A stretch of 64,000 bases of DNA. Origin: an uncultured Butyrivibrio sp. (lineage in GTDB: Bacteria; Bacillota; Clostridia; Lachnospirales; Lachnospiraceae). Within the stretch, counting starts at the first letter, position 1, and each line of letters starts with the position of its first letter. Location: NCBI GenBank assembly GCA_945928575.1, contig CAMENP010000001.1:124001-188000 (forward strand), read 5' to 3'. The translations under genes were made by a program, and so were the position numbers. Shown one piece after another: positions 9,990 to 18,877 of the stretch. The notes beneath the pieces are model-generated. The model was given only the letters and a program-made list of their open reading frames with translations. It searched no databases and was not told where the DNA came from.

Positions 9990-10018
9990 TTGTGAAAAAG
10001 CAGTTCGTATAGTATAAT
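9990..10018 (+). promoter_or_regulatory. Sigma-A type promoter of the first C1 protease gene
   Basis: TTGTGA, a 17 bp spacer and TATAAT lie 31 bp upstream of the ATG. The spacer and both hexamers are nearly repeated in front of the second protease gene (14043-14071). Confidence 0.8.
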
Positions 10019-10048
10019 TATTATATCCGGGGAGGGAAAGAGGAGCTT

Positions 10049-13000
10049 ATGAAAAAGTGGTTTAGAAGTACCCTGGCAGTCATCTTGTCGGGAGTGATGA
10101 TGATTCCTTCGGGAGTCAGCGTATTGGCCGGAAATGAGAACAGCAGCATTACCGACAGTGCTATATATAATACTTACGAGGAACCGGAATATCCGCGTAC
10201 GGCGTTTATCGCGGATGACAGACCGGTAGAGAGAATTTATGATACAGCGCAGACCGATAATATTGTTCGTGCAACGGCGCTTGAAAGCACATATATTCCG
10301 TCGGGGATTCTTACGGATTCATACCCGGCCATAAGGAATCAGAATCCTTACGGCACATGCTGGGGTTTTGCACCGACAGCGCTTGCGGAACTTAGTGTAT
10401 TGTACAATGAAGGAACGATGCTTGATCTGAGTGAACTTCACTCGGTATATTTTGCATATCATTATGCATCACAGGATGGCAAAGACGGTGTGAATTATTC
10501 ATCAACCGCGAGCCGCAATTACCTTAATATGGGCGGTGACCCGTCATTCATATACCATGCATACGCCAACTGGGTAGGCGTGGCTGATGAGACGGCAGTG
10601 CCTTACAGTCTTGCATCGGATACACTCACAAACGGTTTATCGAATGACATAGCCATGAATGACAGTGTACATCTCAGAAATTTTTATATAGTAAATAAAG
10701 CGGACAGAGAATATATCAAATCGCTTATCAAGGAATACGGCGGCGTCGGAATGTCATATTATGATGACAACCAGTACTATGATTACTCGACTAATTCTTA
10801 TTATTCCACAGTGTCCGGTAATACCAACCATGCAATCAGTGTTGTCGGATGGGATGATGATAAAGTTACCAATTCCGCCAACAAGGGAGCCTGGCTTGTA
10901 AGAAACAGCTGGGGAAGCAATAAATACAGCCACTTCGGATATTTCTGGATGGCATATGATGAGCCATCTATTTATTACAGGGTGTACGCACTTGACTGCG
11001 TAAGCGATACTAAGAGCAGTAATGATGAATATTACGACCATAATTATCAATATGATCTGTCGGCATATTCGCAGTACGGCTGGGTAGGCAGCGGAACATC
11101 TTCCAAGATTGCCAATGTATTTACGGCAACAGGAATGCAGGCACTTAAAGCGGTTGGCGTGGAGACACAGAATCCGAATATTAATTATACAGTCAATATA
11201 TATACAGACATTACGAACTCATCCAATCCGGAGAGCGGAACGCTTGTAAGGACACAGACGGGAAGTTTTACATATCAGGGATATCACACGATTAAGATAA
11301 GTAATCCTTTAACCTTAACCAAGGGTGAGACTTTTTCCGTAGTAATTAAGCTTGAGGCGCAGGATGGCAAGTCAGGCGCATATTATGTAATGGAAAGTAA
11401 TTATAATCTCGGTGATTCGGCATCATGGTATTGCGGAGGAGAGAAGGGACAGAGTTTCCTGTATAATTACGGATGGATTGATATTGGGGAAAACGGTAAT
11501 GTAAGAATCAAAGCTTATACAGATGATGTTCAGATACAGAAACCTTCGGCACCGACCGGTATTCAGGTATCCAATACGACAGCATCGCTTACCGTTAAAT
11601 GGGAAGCAATAAGTTCTGCAACAGGTTACGAGATATACAGAGCCGGAACTGATGGCGTATACAGTAAAATAGCAACGGTCACATCAACAAGCTATGTTGA
11701 CACTAATGTGAAATACGATACAACATATTCGTACAAAGTAAAGGCACTTAATGCCGGAGGAACGAGCGATTTTTCAATATCGGCATCTTTGAAAAAGACC
11801 AAAATACTGATAAATAATCTTAAAGCGGAAGTTGACGGCAATAAAGTGCAGTTAAGCTGGGACAGAAGGGTAGCCGGAGCAGACGGATACGTAATTTACA
11901 GAAAAACTGCGGGCGGAACTTATACCGAAATAGGCAGAACAATCCAAACTGCATATACTGATACAATAAATGCCGGAACGAAGTATTATTATGCTGTAGC
12001 GCTTTATGCAGGAAACAGAACGGAAGACAAATGTCCGGAAGTCGAAGCAATGTATTTGGCAGCGCCGTCGGGACTTAAAATAACGGACACTGTCGGAGCG
12101 CTGGAACTTAAGTGGAATGCGGCGGCGGGAGCATCCGGATATGAGATATACCGCGCCAAATCAAAAGGAGATTACAGCCGCATTGCAACGGTCACATCAA
12201 CAAGCTATATTGATAAAGCGGTTGAAGACAGATATACATACTCATATAAAATAAAATCAGTAAATGCCGGAATATCAAGTGATTATTCGCAGAGTGTGTC
12301 TCTCAAGAAGAGTAAGGTCGAAGTTGCGAATCTTACGGCACATACTTCCGGAACAGCTGTGAAATTACAGTGGGATAAAGCCACTCTGGCAGCGGGATAT
12401 ATAATTTACAGAAAAACGGACGGCGGAACATATAGTGAAATAGCCAGAACGGGTGAAACCGGATATACCGATACGATCAGTGCGGGAACAAAGTATTATT
12501 ACACCGTGGCACCATATTCCGGAGACAGAACCGGAGACGGAAGTAATGAAATCGAGGTGTTGTATCTTACAGAACCGTCGGTAACCGCGGCATCAAATAT
12601 AACATCCGGAGTACAGGTTAAATGGAGCGAAGTGACCGGAGCAGCAGGATATATAGTGTATCGCAAGACTTCAGGTACTTCATGGGGAAGAATCGCAGAT
12701 ATTAAGAGCGGTTCAACCGTAAATTACACTGATACAACAGCATCAAGTGGAACGACATACACATACACAGTCAGAGCATATAACGGAAGTATTATGGGAG
12801 ATTGGAACAGTACAAAGTCTGTCATGAGAATTTCGGATACCACAGTAGCAGGAGCGACCAATATAACATCCGGAGTACAGGTCAAATGGAGTAAAGTAAC
12901 CGGAGCTACAGGATATATAGTGTATCGTAAGAGCGGATCGGGAAGCTGGGGAAGAATCGCAGATATTAAGAACGGTTCGACCGTAAGTTATACTGATACA

Positions 13001-13624
13001 ACAGCATCAAGCGGAACGACATATACATACACAGTCAGAGCTTATAATGCCGGAACGATGGGTGACTGGCACAGTGCGAAGTCGGTTAAGAGACTTTCAG
13101 ACCCGACAGTTACGGGAGCATCCAACATAACATCCGGAGTACAGGTTAAATGGAATAAAGTGACCGGAGCCACAGGATACATAGTATATCGTAAGAGCGG
13201 ATCGGGAAGCTGGGGAAGGATCGCAGATATTAAGAACGGTTCGACCGTAAGTTATACTGATGGGACAGCATCAAGCGGAACGACATACTCATATACTGTC
13301 AGGGCATATGACGGAAATACAATGGGTGACTGGCACAGCACGAAGGCCGTCAAGAGACTGTCAGATCCTAAACTTACATCGGTTTCAAAGGTGACCGGAG
13401 GAATCAATGTTAAGTGGAACAAAGTAACCGGAGCCACAGGATACATAGTATATCGTAAGAGTGGATCGGGAAGCTGGGGAAGGATCGCAGACATTAAGAG
13501 CGGTTCGACTGTAAATTATACGGACAAGACCGCTAAAACGGGAACGACATATACTTACACGGTCAGAGCGTACAGCGGCAGTACGATGGGCGACTGGAGT
13601 TCGGTGGGAACCATAAAAAGATAA
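10049..13624 (+). CDS. Secreted papain-like (C1A) cysteine protease with eight FN3-like repeats
   Basis: This 1191-residue secreted protein has a signal peptide (MKKWFRSTLAVILSGVMMIP..., cleavage probably after VLAG). A papain-fold domain (about 90-320) shows the catalytic set Gln98 (RNQNPYGTCW), Cys104, His261 (TNHAISVVGWDD) and Asn286 (LVRNSWG). A beta-rich lectin-like region follows (about 330-490). From about 498 to the end are eight fibronectin-III-like units of 80-90 residues, each with a VKW...GYxIYRK...YTYTVRAY pattern; the last four are nearly identical. No LPXTG or clear anchor is visible. GAGGAG lies just upstream of the ATG. The next gene is a full-length paralog. Substrate is unknown; an adhesive or matrix-degrading role is inferred. 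Confidence 0.88.
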   Translation: MKKWFRSTLAVILSGVMMIPSGVSVLAGNENSSITDSAIYNTYEEPEYPRTAFIADDRPVERIYDTAQTDNIVRATALESTYIPSGILTDSYPAIRNQNPYGTCWGFAPTALAELSVLYNEGTMLDLSELHSVYFAYHYASQDGKDGVNYSSTASRNYLNMGGDPSFIYHAYANWVGVADETAVPYSLASDTLTNGLSNDIAMNDSVHLRNFYIVNKADREYIKSLIKEYGGVGMSYYDDNQYYDYSTNSYYSTVSGNTNHAISVVGWDDDKVTNSANKGAWLVRNSWGSNKYSHFGYFWMAYDEPSIYYRVYALDCVSDTKSSNDEYYDHNYQYDLSAYSQYGWVGSGTSSKIANVFTATGMQALKAVGVETQNPNINYTVNIYTDITNSSNPESGTLVRTQTGSFTYQGYHTIKISNPLTLTKGETFSVVIKLEAQDGKSGAYYVMESNYNLGDSASWYCGGEKGQSFLYNYGWIDIGENGNVRIKAYTDDVQIQKPSAPTGIQVSNTTASLTVKWEAISSATGYEIYRAGTDGVYSKIATVTSTSYVDTNVKYDTTYSYKVKALNAGGTSDFSISASLKKTKILINNLKAEVDGNKVQLSWDRRVAGADGYVIYRKTAGGTYTEIGRTIQTAYTDTINAGTKYYYAVALYAGNRTEDKCPEVEAMYLAAPSGLKITDTVGALELKWNAAAGASGYEIYRAKSKGDYSRIATVTSTSYIDKAVEDRYTYSYKIKSVNAGISSDYSQSVSLKKSKVEVANLTAHTSGTAVKLQWDKATLAAGYIIYRKTDGGTYSEIARTGETGYTDTISAGTKYYYTVAPYSGDRTGDGSNEIEVLYLTEPSVTAASNITSGVQVKWSEVTGAAGYIVYRKTSGTSWGRIADIKSGSTVNYTDTTASSGTTYTYTVRAYNGSIMGDWNSTKSVMRISDTTVAGATNITSGVQVKWSKVTGATGYIVYRKSGSGSWGRIADIKNGSTVSYTDTTASSGTTYTYTVRAYNAGTMGDWHSAKSVKRLSDPTVTGASNITSGVQVKWNKVTGATGYIVYRKSGSGSWGRIADIKNGSTVSYTDGTASSGTTYSYTVRAYDGNTMGDWHSTKAVKRLSDPKLTSVSKVTGGINVKWNKVTGATGYIVYRKSGSGSWGRIADIKSGSTVNYTDKTAKTGTTYTYTVRAYSGSTMGDWSSVGTIKR

Positions 13625-13629
13625 CAGAG

Positions 13630-13657
13630 GCGGGATGCGCAGGCATCCCGCTTTTTT
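13630..13657 (+). terminator. Intrinsic terminator after the first C1 protease gene
   Basis: GCGGGATGC, loop GCAG, GCATCCCGC, then six T. The same hairpin, slightly shortened, follows the paralog at 17452-17479. Confidence 0.92.
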
Positions 13658-13721
13658 ACAGCCTTTGATTTACTGATGGTGGCATATTATTATGCGTCGT
13701 CAGAAGAATAATTGTTAAGTA

Positions 13722-14012
13722 TATAATACGATATTTTCACCCTTTTTTGGCAAAAATCAGCAATTTGGTATCAATTATATGCTATATATAATATGTCAGT
13801 ATGATAATATATGAGAATATGTATATTAGAAGATATATGAAATCTAATATGTTACAACCTAAAGCATGCCAAATTGATACCAAATGCCCCAAAAATCTCA
13901 AAAAAGTGTGAATTGGGGAAATCCAAACCTGGAATAGTATCAAGTAAGATATAAAAAGTCTCGAATAAATCACAAAAAGTCTTTGTAATATCTAATATGA
14001 TATATCAGCATA
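13722..14012. repeat. Intergenic element, copy 1, bounded by inverted repeats
   Basis: This is most of the 480 bp gene-free stretch between the two proteases. It aligns almost base for base with 17543-17826; the core 13754-13952 differs from copy 2 at only a few positions. Inside it, ATTTGGTATCAATT (13764-13777) and its exact reverse complement (13872-13885) are 94 bp apart, and a small ATTAGA...TCTAAT hairpin lies between them. It has no ORF worth calling. It could be a MITE-like element, a structured RNA or a conserved regulatory region. Confidence 0.8.
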
Positions 14013-14042
14013 CCAATTATTCTCACCCCCATTTTATACTCC

Positions 14043-14071
14043 TTGTGAAAAACAAAAGCGTATAGTATAAT
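14043..14071 (+). promoter_or_regulatory. Sigma-A type promoter of the second C1 protease gene
   Basis: TTGTGA, a 17 bp spacer and TATAAT lie 34 bp upstream of the GTG start. The arrangement matches that before the first paralog (9990-10018), including the GTATAG bases just before the -10. Confidence 0.8.
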
Positions 14072-14105
14072 TGCTATATTATGGAAAAGAAAGAGGAACA
14101 AACTT

Positions 14106-17100
14106 GTGAAAAAATGGTATAGGAGTACTTTGGCAATTATTCTGTCAGGAATAATGATGATTCCTTCGGGAATCAGTGTTTTAGCCGGTAATGGGAACAC
14201 CGGCGACAACAGTGTTATATATAACACTGAAAATGTAACAGAATATCCGCGCACGGCTTTTGTTGCGGATGACAGGCCGGTAGAAAGGATTTATGAAACC
14301 GCGCAGGCCGATAATATCGTACAGGCGGCAGGCCTTGAGAGCAAATATATCCCGGCGGGAATTATGACGAGTTCATTTCCGGCGGTAAGGGACCAGAACC
14401 CTTACGGTACGTGCTGGGCTTTTGCACCAACGGCACTTGCCGAACTCAGTGTATTGCATAAAGAGAATAAGATGGTGGATCTTAGCGAACTCCATACGGC
14501 TTATTTTGCTTATCATTATTCTTCGGATGACGGTAAGGATGGTGTGAACTATTCATCGACCACAAGTTATCTTGACAGAGGAGGAGATCCTTCTTTTGCA
14601 TATCATGCGTATGCCAACTGGGTAGGTGTTGCGGATGAAACGATGGTGTCTTACAGCAGTGCATCGGCTACGATTAACAACGGCCTGCCAAACGCGCTTG
14701 CCATGAAGGACAGCGTGCATCTTCGTAATTTTTATGTTGTAAATAAAAATGATAAGGAATACATAAAGACGCTTATAAAGGAATACGGTGGAGTTGGAAT
14801 GTCATATTATGATGCTGACCAATATTATACCGCATCCACGAATTCATATTACTCCGGCAAGTCCTACAGCAGTAATCACGCAATAAGCGTAGTGGGATGG
14901 GATGATAACAAAGTAACCAGATCCTCCGGCAAGGGCGCGTGGCTTGTAAGAAACAGCTGGGGAGAAAACAGTTACAGCCACTACGGATATTTCTGGATGT
15001 CATACGACGAACCGTCAATTTACAGGAGTGTCTATGCACTTGACTGCGTAAGTGATACGGGAAGCAGTAATGATGAATATTATGACCATAATTACCAGTA
15101 TGACCTGTCAGCATATTCGCAGTACGGATGGAGCGGTGATTTTGAAAATTATGTCAGGACAGCCAATGTATATACGGCAACCGGAAACCAGTTACTTAAG
15201 GCTGTTGGAATTGAAACACAGAATACAAATCTGGATTATACGGTTAAAATATACACGGATATGACCGATTCATCCAATCCCGAAAGCGGAACACTCATGA
15301 GAACGCAGACGGGCAGCCTTACATATCAGGGATTTAATACGATTGTACTTAAGAATCCGTTGTTACTTACCAATGGCAAAAAATTCTCCGTAGTCATCAG
15401 ACTTGAGTCGCAGGACGGCGTTACAATGCCAAGTTATGTAATGGAAAGCAATTATACCCTTACAGACGGAGCAACATGGTATTGCGGTGCCGAAAAAGGC
15501 CAGAGTTTTGTATACAGCAATGGATGGCAGGACGTAGGCGAGAGCAGTGGGGCCAATCTGCGAATCAAGGCATATACGGATGATACCGAGCTTGTGAAGC
15601 CATCGGCGTCATCGACCGTTATGGTATCCAATACAACGGCATCCCTGACAGTCAGATGGAGTGCCGGCGCATACGCCACAAGCTATGATGTATACCGTTC
15701 CGAAAACGGCGGCTCATACAGTAAAATTGCTACGGTTGCGTCCACCAATTATCTTGATACAAATGTGAAATATGATAACACATACTCATATAAGATAAAA
15801 TCCGTAAACATCAAGGGAACAAGCGGATATTCACCGTCGTGTTCAATGGAGAAAACAAGACTTTATGTAAAGGGGTATACGGCACGCTGCGACGGACAAT
15901 TAATGGAGTTAAGCTGGAGTGCGAACCCTACGGCAGAGGAAGACGGATATATAATCTATCGAAGAAGAGAAGACGAGGCATCATTTAAAGAAATTGCCAG
16001 AACCTCCGACACCTCTTATGTCGATAACGATATTTTTATGGGACGGAAGTACTATTACACGGTAGCACTCTATGCGGGTGACAGAAAAGAAGACAGTACA
16101 TATGTACTCGGATTGTACTGCCTTACCCCGCCGTTGGAAATGGGCGTGTCCAATATTGTAGGCGGCTTGAGGATTGAGTGGAAGGAAGTACAAAATGCAA
16201 CCGGATATGAGATATACCGCTCCAAATCAAAAGGAGAGTACAGCCTGCTGGGGATGATCGATGCAGAGACAGATCCGCATTTCAATGACCTAACCACTGA
16301 AAACGGATATACTTATTCATACATGGTAAGAGCCGTGACTGTTGGCGGAAAAAGTATGTATTCGCAGTCTGTATCACTTAAAAAGAGCGCACTTCAGGTA
16401 ACAAATTTTACCGCAAAAGGAAGTACATCATCCGTCGGATTACAGTGGAAAAAAGCAGCCGGTGCGGAAGGATATATAATCTATCGAAGAACGGAAAACG
16501 GTTCATACACCCGTATAGCATCAACTACCGCAACATCGTATACAGTAAACAACGTGGCAGCGGGAACGGCATATTACTATACCGTAGCACCGTATTATGA
16601 GGACAGGACAGAGAGCAAATGCACGGGAATCAAAGTGACCTGCCTTAAGGCGCCGGCATTAACCGGAGCATCCAATACGACCGCCGGAGTACAGGTCAAG
16701 TGGAGCAAAGTGACCGGAGCCACAGGCTACATAGTATATCGGAAGAGTGGATCGGGAAGTTTTGCAAGAATCGCCGATATCAAGAGTGGTACAACCGTAA
16801 GTTATACGGATAAGACAGCCGCAGGCGGAAAAACCTACACATACACAGTCAGGGCGTACAATGCCAATGCCACAAGCATCTGGAACAGCACAAAGTCCGT
16901 CAGAAGGCTTGTTAATCCTGCGGTAACCGGAGCATCAAATACAACCGCCGGAGTACAGGTTAAATGGAGTAAAGTGACCGGAGCTGCCGGCTACATCGTG
17001 TACCGTAAAACCGGATCCGGCAGCTTTGCGCGAATCGCAGATATTAAGAGCGGTACAACCGTAAGTTATACGGACAAGACGGCCGCAAGCGGAACGACAT

Positions 17101-17438
17101 ATACATATACGGTGAGGGCATACAACGGAAATACAATGAGTGCCTGGAACAGCACGAAGACGGTTAAGAGGCTGTCGGATCCTAAACTTACATCGGCATC
17201 CAAGGTAACCGGAGGAATAAACGTTAAGTGGAACAAAGTAACCGGAGCTACAGGTTACATAGTATACCGTAAAACCGCGGTTTCGGGATGGAGCCGTGTT
17301 GCCGATATCAAGAGCGGTTCAACCACAAGTTATACGGACAAAACCGCCAAAACGGGAACGAGATACACATACACGGTCAGAGCGTACAGCGGCAGTACGA
17401 TGGGTGACTGGAGTTCGGTCAAAGTAATAACAAGATAG
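14106..17438 (+). CDS. Secreted papain-like (C1A) cysteine protease with seven FN3-like repeats
   Basis: This 1110-residue paralog of the preceding protease starts at GTG, which aligns with the ATG of the paralog and has AGAGG 9 nt upstream. It has a signal peptide (MKKWYRSTLAIILSGIMMIP...), catalytic Gln97, Cys103 (YGTCWAFAP), His258 (SNHAISVVGWDD) and Asn283 (LVRNSWG), a beta-rich region, then seven fibronectin-III-like units. It is 81 residues shorter than its neighbour, about one repeat unit, so the length difference is a repeat-number change. The catalytic half is well conserved between the two; the middle repeats are much more diverged. Tandem duplication of gene plus flanks is the simplest origin. 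Confidence 0.88.
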   Translation: MKKWYRSTLAIILSGIMMIPSGISVLAGNGNTGDNSVIYNTENVTEYPRTAFVADDRPVERIYETAQADNIVQAAGLESKYIPAGIMTSSFPAVRDQNPYGTCWAFAPTALAELSVLHKENKMVDLSELHTAYFAYHYSSDDGKDGVNYSSTTSYLDRGGDPSFAYHAYANWVGVADETMVSYSSASATINNGLPNALAMKDSVHLRNFYVVNKNDKEYIKTLIKEYGGVGMSYYDADQYYTASTNSYYSGKSYSSNHAISVVGWDDNKVTRSSGKGAWLVRNSWGENSYSHYGYFWMSYDEPSIYRSVYALDCVSDTGSSNDEYYDHNYQYDLSAYSQYGWSGDFENYVRTANVYTATGNQLLKAVGIETQNTNLDYTVKIYTDMTDSSNPESGTLMRTQTGSLTYQGFNTIVLKNPLLLTNGKKFSVVIRLESQDGVTMPSYVMESNYTLTDGATWYCGAEKGQSFVYSNGWQDVGESSGANLRIKAYTDDTELVKPSASSTVMVSNTTASLTVRWSAGAYATSYDVYRSENGGSYSKIATVASTNYLDTNVKYDNTYSYKIKSVNIKGTSGYSPSCSMEKTRLYVKGYTARCDGQLMELSWSANPTAEEDGYIIYRRREDEASFKEIARTSDTSYVDNDIFMGRKYYYTVALYAGDRKEDSTYVLGLYCLTPPLEMGVSNIVGGLRIEWKEVQNATGYEIYRSKSKGEYSLLGMIDAETDPHFNDLTTENGYTYSYMVRAVTVGGKSMYSQSVSLKKSALQVTNFTAKGSTSSVGLQWKKAAGAEGYIIYRRTENGSYTRIASTTATSYTVNNVAAGTAYYYTVAPYYEDRTESKCTGIKVTCLKAPALTGASNTTAGVQVKWSKVTGATGYIVYRKSGSGSFARIADIKSGTTVSYTDKTAAGGKTYTYTVRAYNANATSIWNSTKSVRRLVNPAVTGASNTTAGVQVKWSKVTGAAGYIVYRKTGSGSFARIADIKSGTTVSYTDKTAASGTTYTYTVRAYNGNTMSAWNSTKTVKRLSDPKLTSASKVTGGINVKWNKVTGATGYIVYRKTAVSGWSRVADIKSGSTTSYTDKTAKTGTRYTYTVRAYSGSTMGDWSSVKVITR

Positions 17439-17451
17439 ATTGACTTAAGCG

Positions 17452-17479
17452 GCGGGATGCATAGACATCCCGCTTTTTT
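17452..17479 (+). terminator. Intrinsic terminator after the second C1 protease gene
   Basis: GCGGGATG and CATCCCGC form an 8 bp stem around a short loop, followed by six T. It is homologous to the terminator at 13630-13657. Confidence 0.9.
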
Positions 17480-17542
17480 CAACCCCTGATTTATGGATGA
17501 CGGCGTGGTGTTTGGTGTCGCCGAAAGAGCAATCTCGGGGTG

Positions 17543-17826
17543 TATAATGTGATATTTTCATACTTTTTTAACTAAAATCAGCAATTTGGTATCAATTATA
17601 TGCTATATATAATATGCTAGTGTGATAATATATGAAAATATGTATATTAGAAGATATATGAAATCTAATATGTTACAACCTAAAGCATGCCAAATTGATA
17701 CCAAATGCCACAAAAATCTCAAAAAAGTGTGAATTGGGGAATTTCAAACTCAGAATAGTATCAACCAAGATATCTCAAACGCTTTACACAAAGTCTAAAA
17801 CTATCTAATACGATATATATGCATAT
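17543..17826. repeat. Intergenic element, copy 2, bounded by inverted repeats
   Basis: This is the second copy of the 13722-14012 element and fills most of the gap between the protease stop and the convergent AraC gene. The 14 bp inverted arms are at 17584-17597 and 17693-17706, with the same spacing as in copy 1 to within 1 bp. It ends with AGTATCAA...AAGATAT and CTAAT..GATATAT motifs also present in copy 1. Confidence 0.8.
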
Positions 17827-17830
17827 AATT

Positions 17831-18748
17831 TTAGACCGTAATGACTTCCGGGTGCGAACTGCCGTCCTTGAACAGGCTGCGGAACTCTCCGGGCGTCATG
17901 TGCATATGTTCTTTAAAAACTTTGTTATAATAACTGATATTATCATAACCCGAATCAAGTGCAATCCGGCTTACCGGCAAATCGGTTTTTTCAAGCAGTT
18001 CTATGGAGCGGCTTATACGGTAGAAATTCAGATAACTGATTACCGACATACGGGTCATTGATTTGAAAAAACGACACAGCTGTCCTTCACTTATATGAAA
18101 AACATCAGCCATCTGTTCAATTGTAACATTCTCACGGTAATTTATCTGAAGCCATGAGAGCATCGACTTGATCCGCACCATTCTGTGGTCGGATGAGGTG
18201 TCCGCCTGTGAAACTGCGTGCTCGGCATGCTCAAACATCATATACCACGCAGCACATATATCGGATTTAATCAGAAGCTCAAAACCGGGGCGGTGTTCTT
18301 CATATAAGGCCCTGATTTCGGACAGTTTGCCGGCAATGTCATTATGCCATGATTCTGAGCCGTCCAGCAGTTCGGGAAAAATGATTTTTCCGTCGGCCAC
18401 CGGCGTCACATATTTGCGGTGGATGTCATCGGCCGGATATCCGCCGAACAGGTCAGGAAGAAAATCAATTGCATAGAAATCAACCGCCGCCCCAAATTCG
18501 GCACTCATAAAGTGAAGCACATCGGGTCTGATAAAAATAATGTCACCCTCGCGGACTTTTATTGACCGTTCATTTATGCCAAAATCGGCCTCACCTCTTG
18601 TGACAGCCAGAAATTCAAATTCACTGTGCCAATGCCAGCCGACGCGCTCCGAGATACCGGGATTGGTAATTATATCGTGAACCTTAAGCGGAAACATGGC
18701 ATTTCCGTGTGGTTCTTTTTCTTTAAGAAGAGAGTCGTGCGAATTCAT
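17831..18748 (-). CDS. AraC-family transcriptional regulator with cupin sensor domain
   Basis: This 305-residue cytoplasmic regulator starts at 18748 (MNSHDSLL), with GGAGG 4 nt upstream; an upstream in-frame ATG at 18793 has no site. The N-terminal part (about 25-110) is cupin-like: WHWHSEFEFLAVTRGEADF, then IFIRPDVLHFM. The C-terminal 100 residues hold the two AraC helix-turn-helix motifs (TIEQMADVFHISEGQLCRFF and LPVSRIALDSGYDNISYYNK). Such proteins usually activate sugar-use genes in response to a bound sugar. It diverges from the GH31 gene across 129 bp, which makes that gene the likely target. Confidence 0.92.
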   Translation of the reverse strand: MNSHDSLLKEKEPHGNAMFPLKVHDIITNPGISERVGWHWHSEFEFLAVTRGEADFGINERSIKVREGDIIFIRPDVLHFMSAEFGAAVDFYAIDFLPDLFGGYPADDIHRKYVTPVADGKIIFPELLDGSESWHNDIAGKLSEIRALYEEHRPGFELLIKSDICAAWYMMFEHAEHAVSQADTSSDHRMVRIKSMLSWLQINYRENVTIEQMADVFHISEGQLCRFFKSMTRMSVISYLNFYRISRSIELLEKTDLPVSRIALDSGYDNISYYNKVFKEHMHMTPGEFRSLFKDGSSHPEVITV

Positions 18749-18877
18749 ACATCCTCCTACATATAATATCAAAATAGTGTTAGTAATAAGCAAAAAAGAT
18801 ATAGAATTATAACTTTAAAATCATTATACTGTCACTATACAAAGATATCAAGCAGATATTGCAGAAAGGGACAGGTT

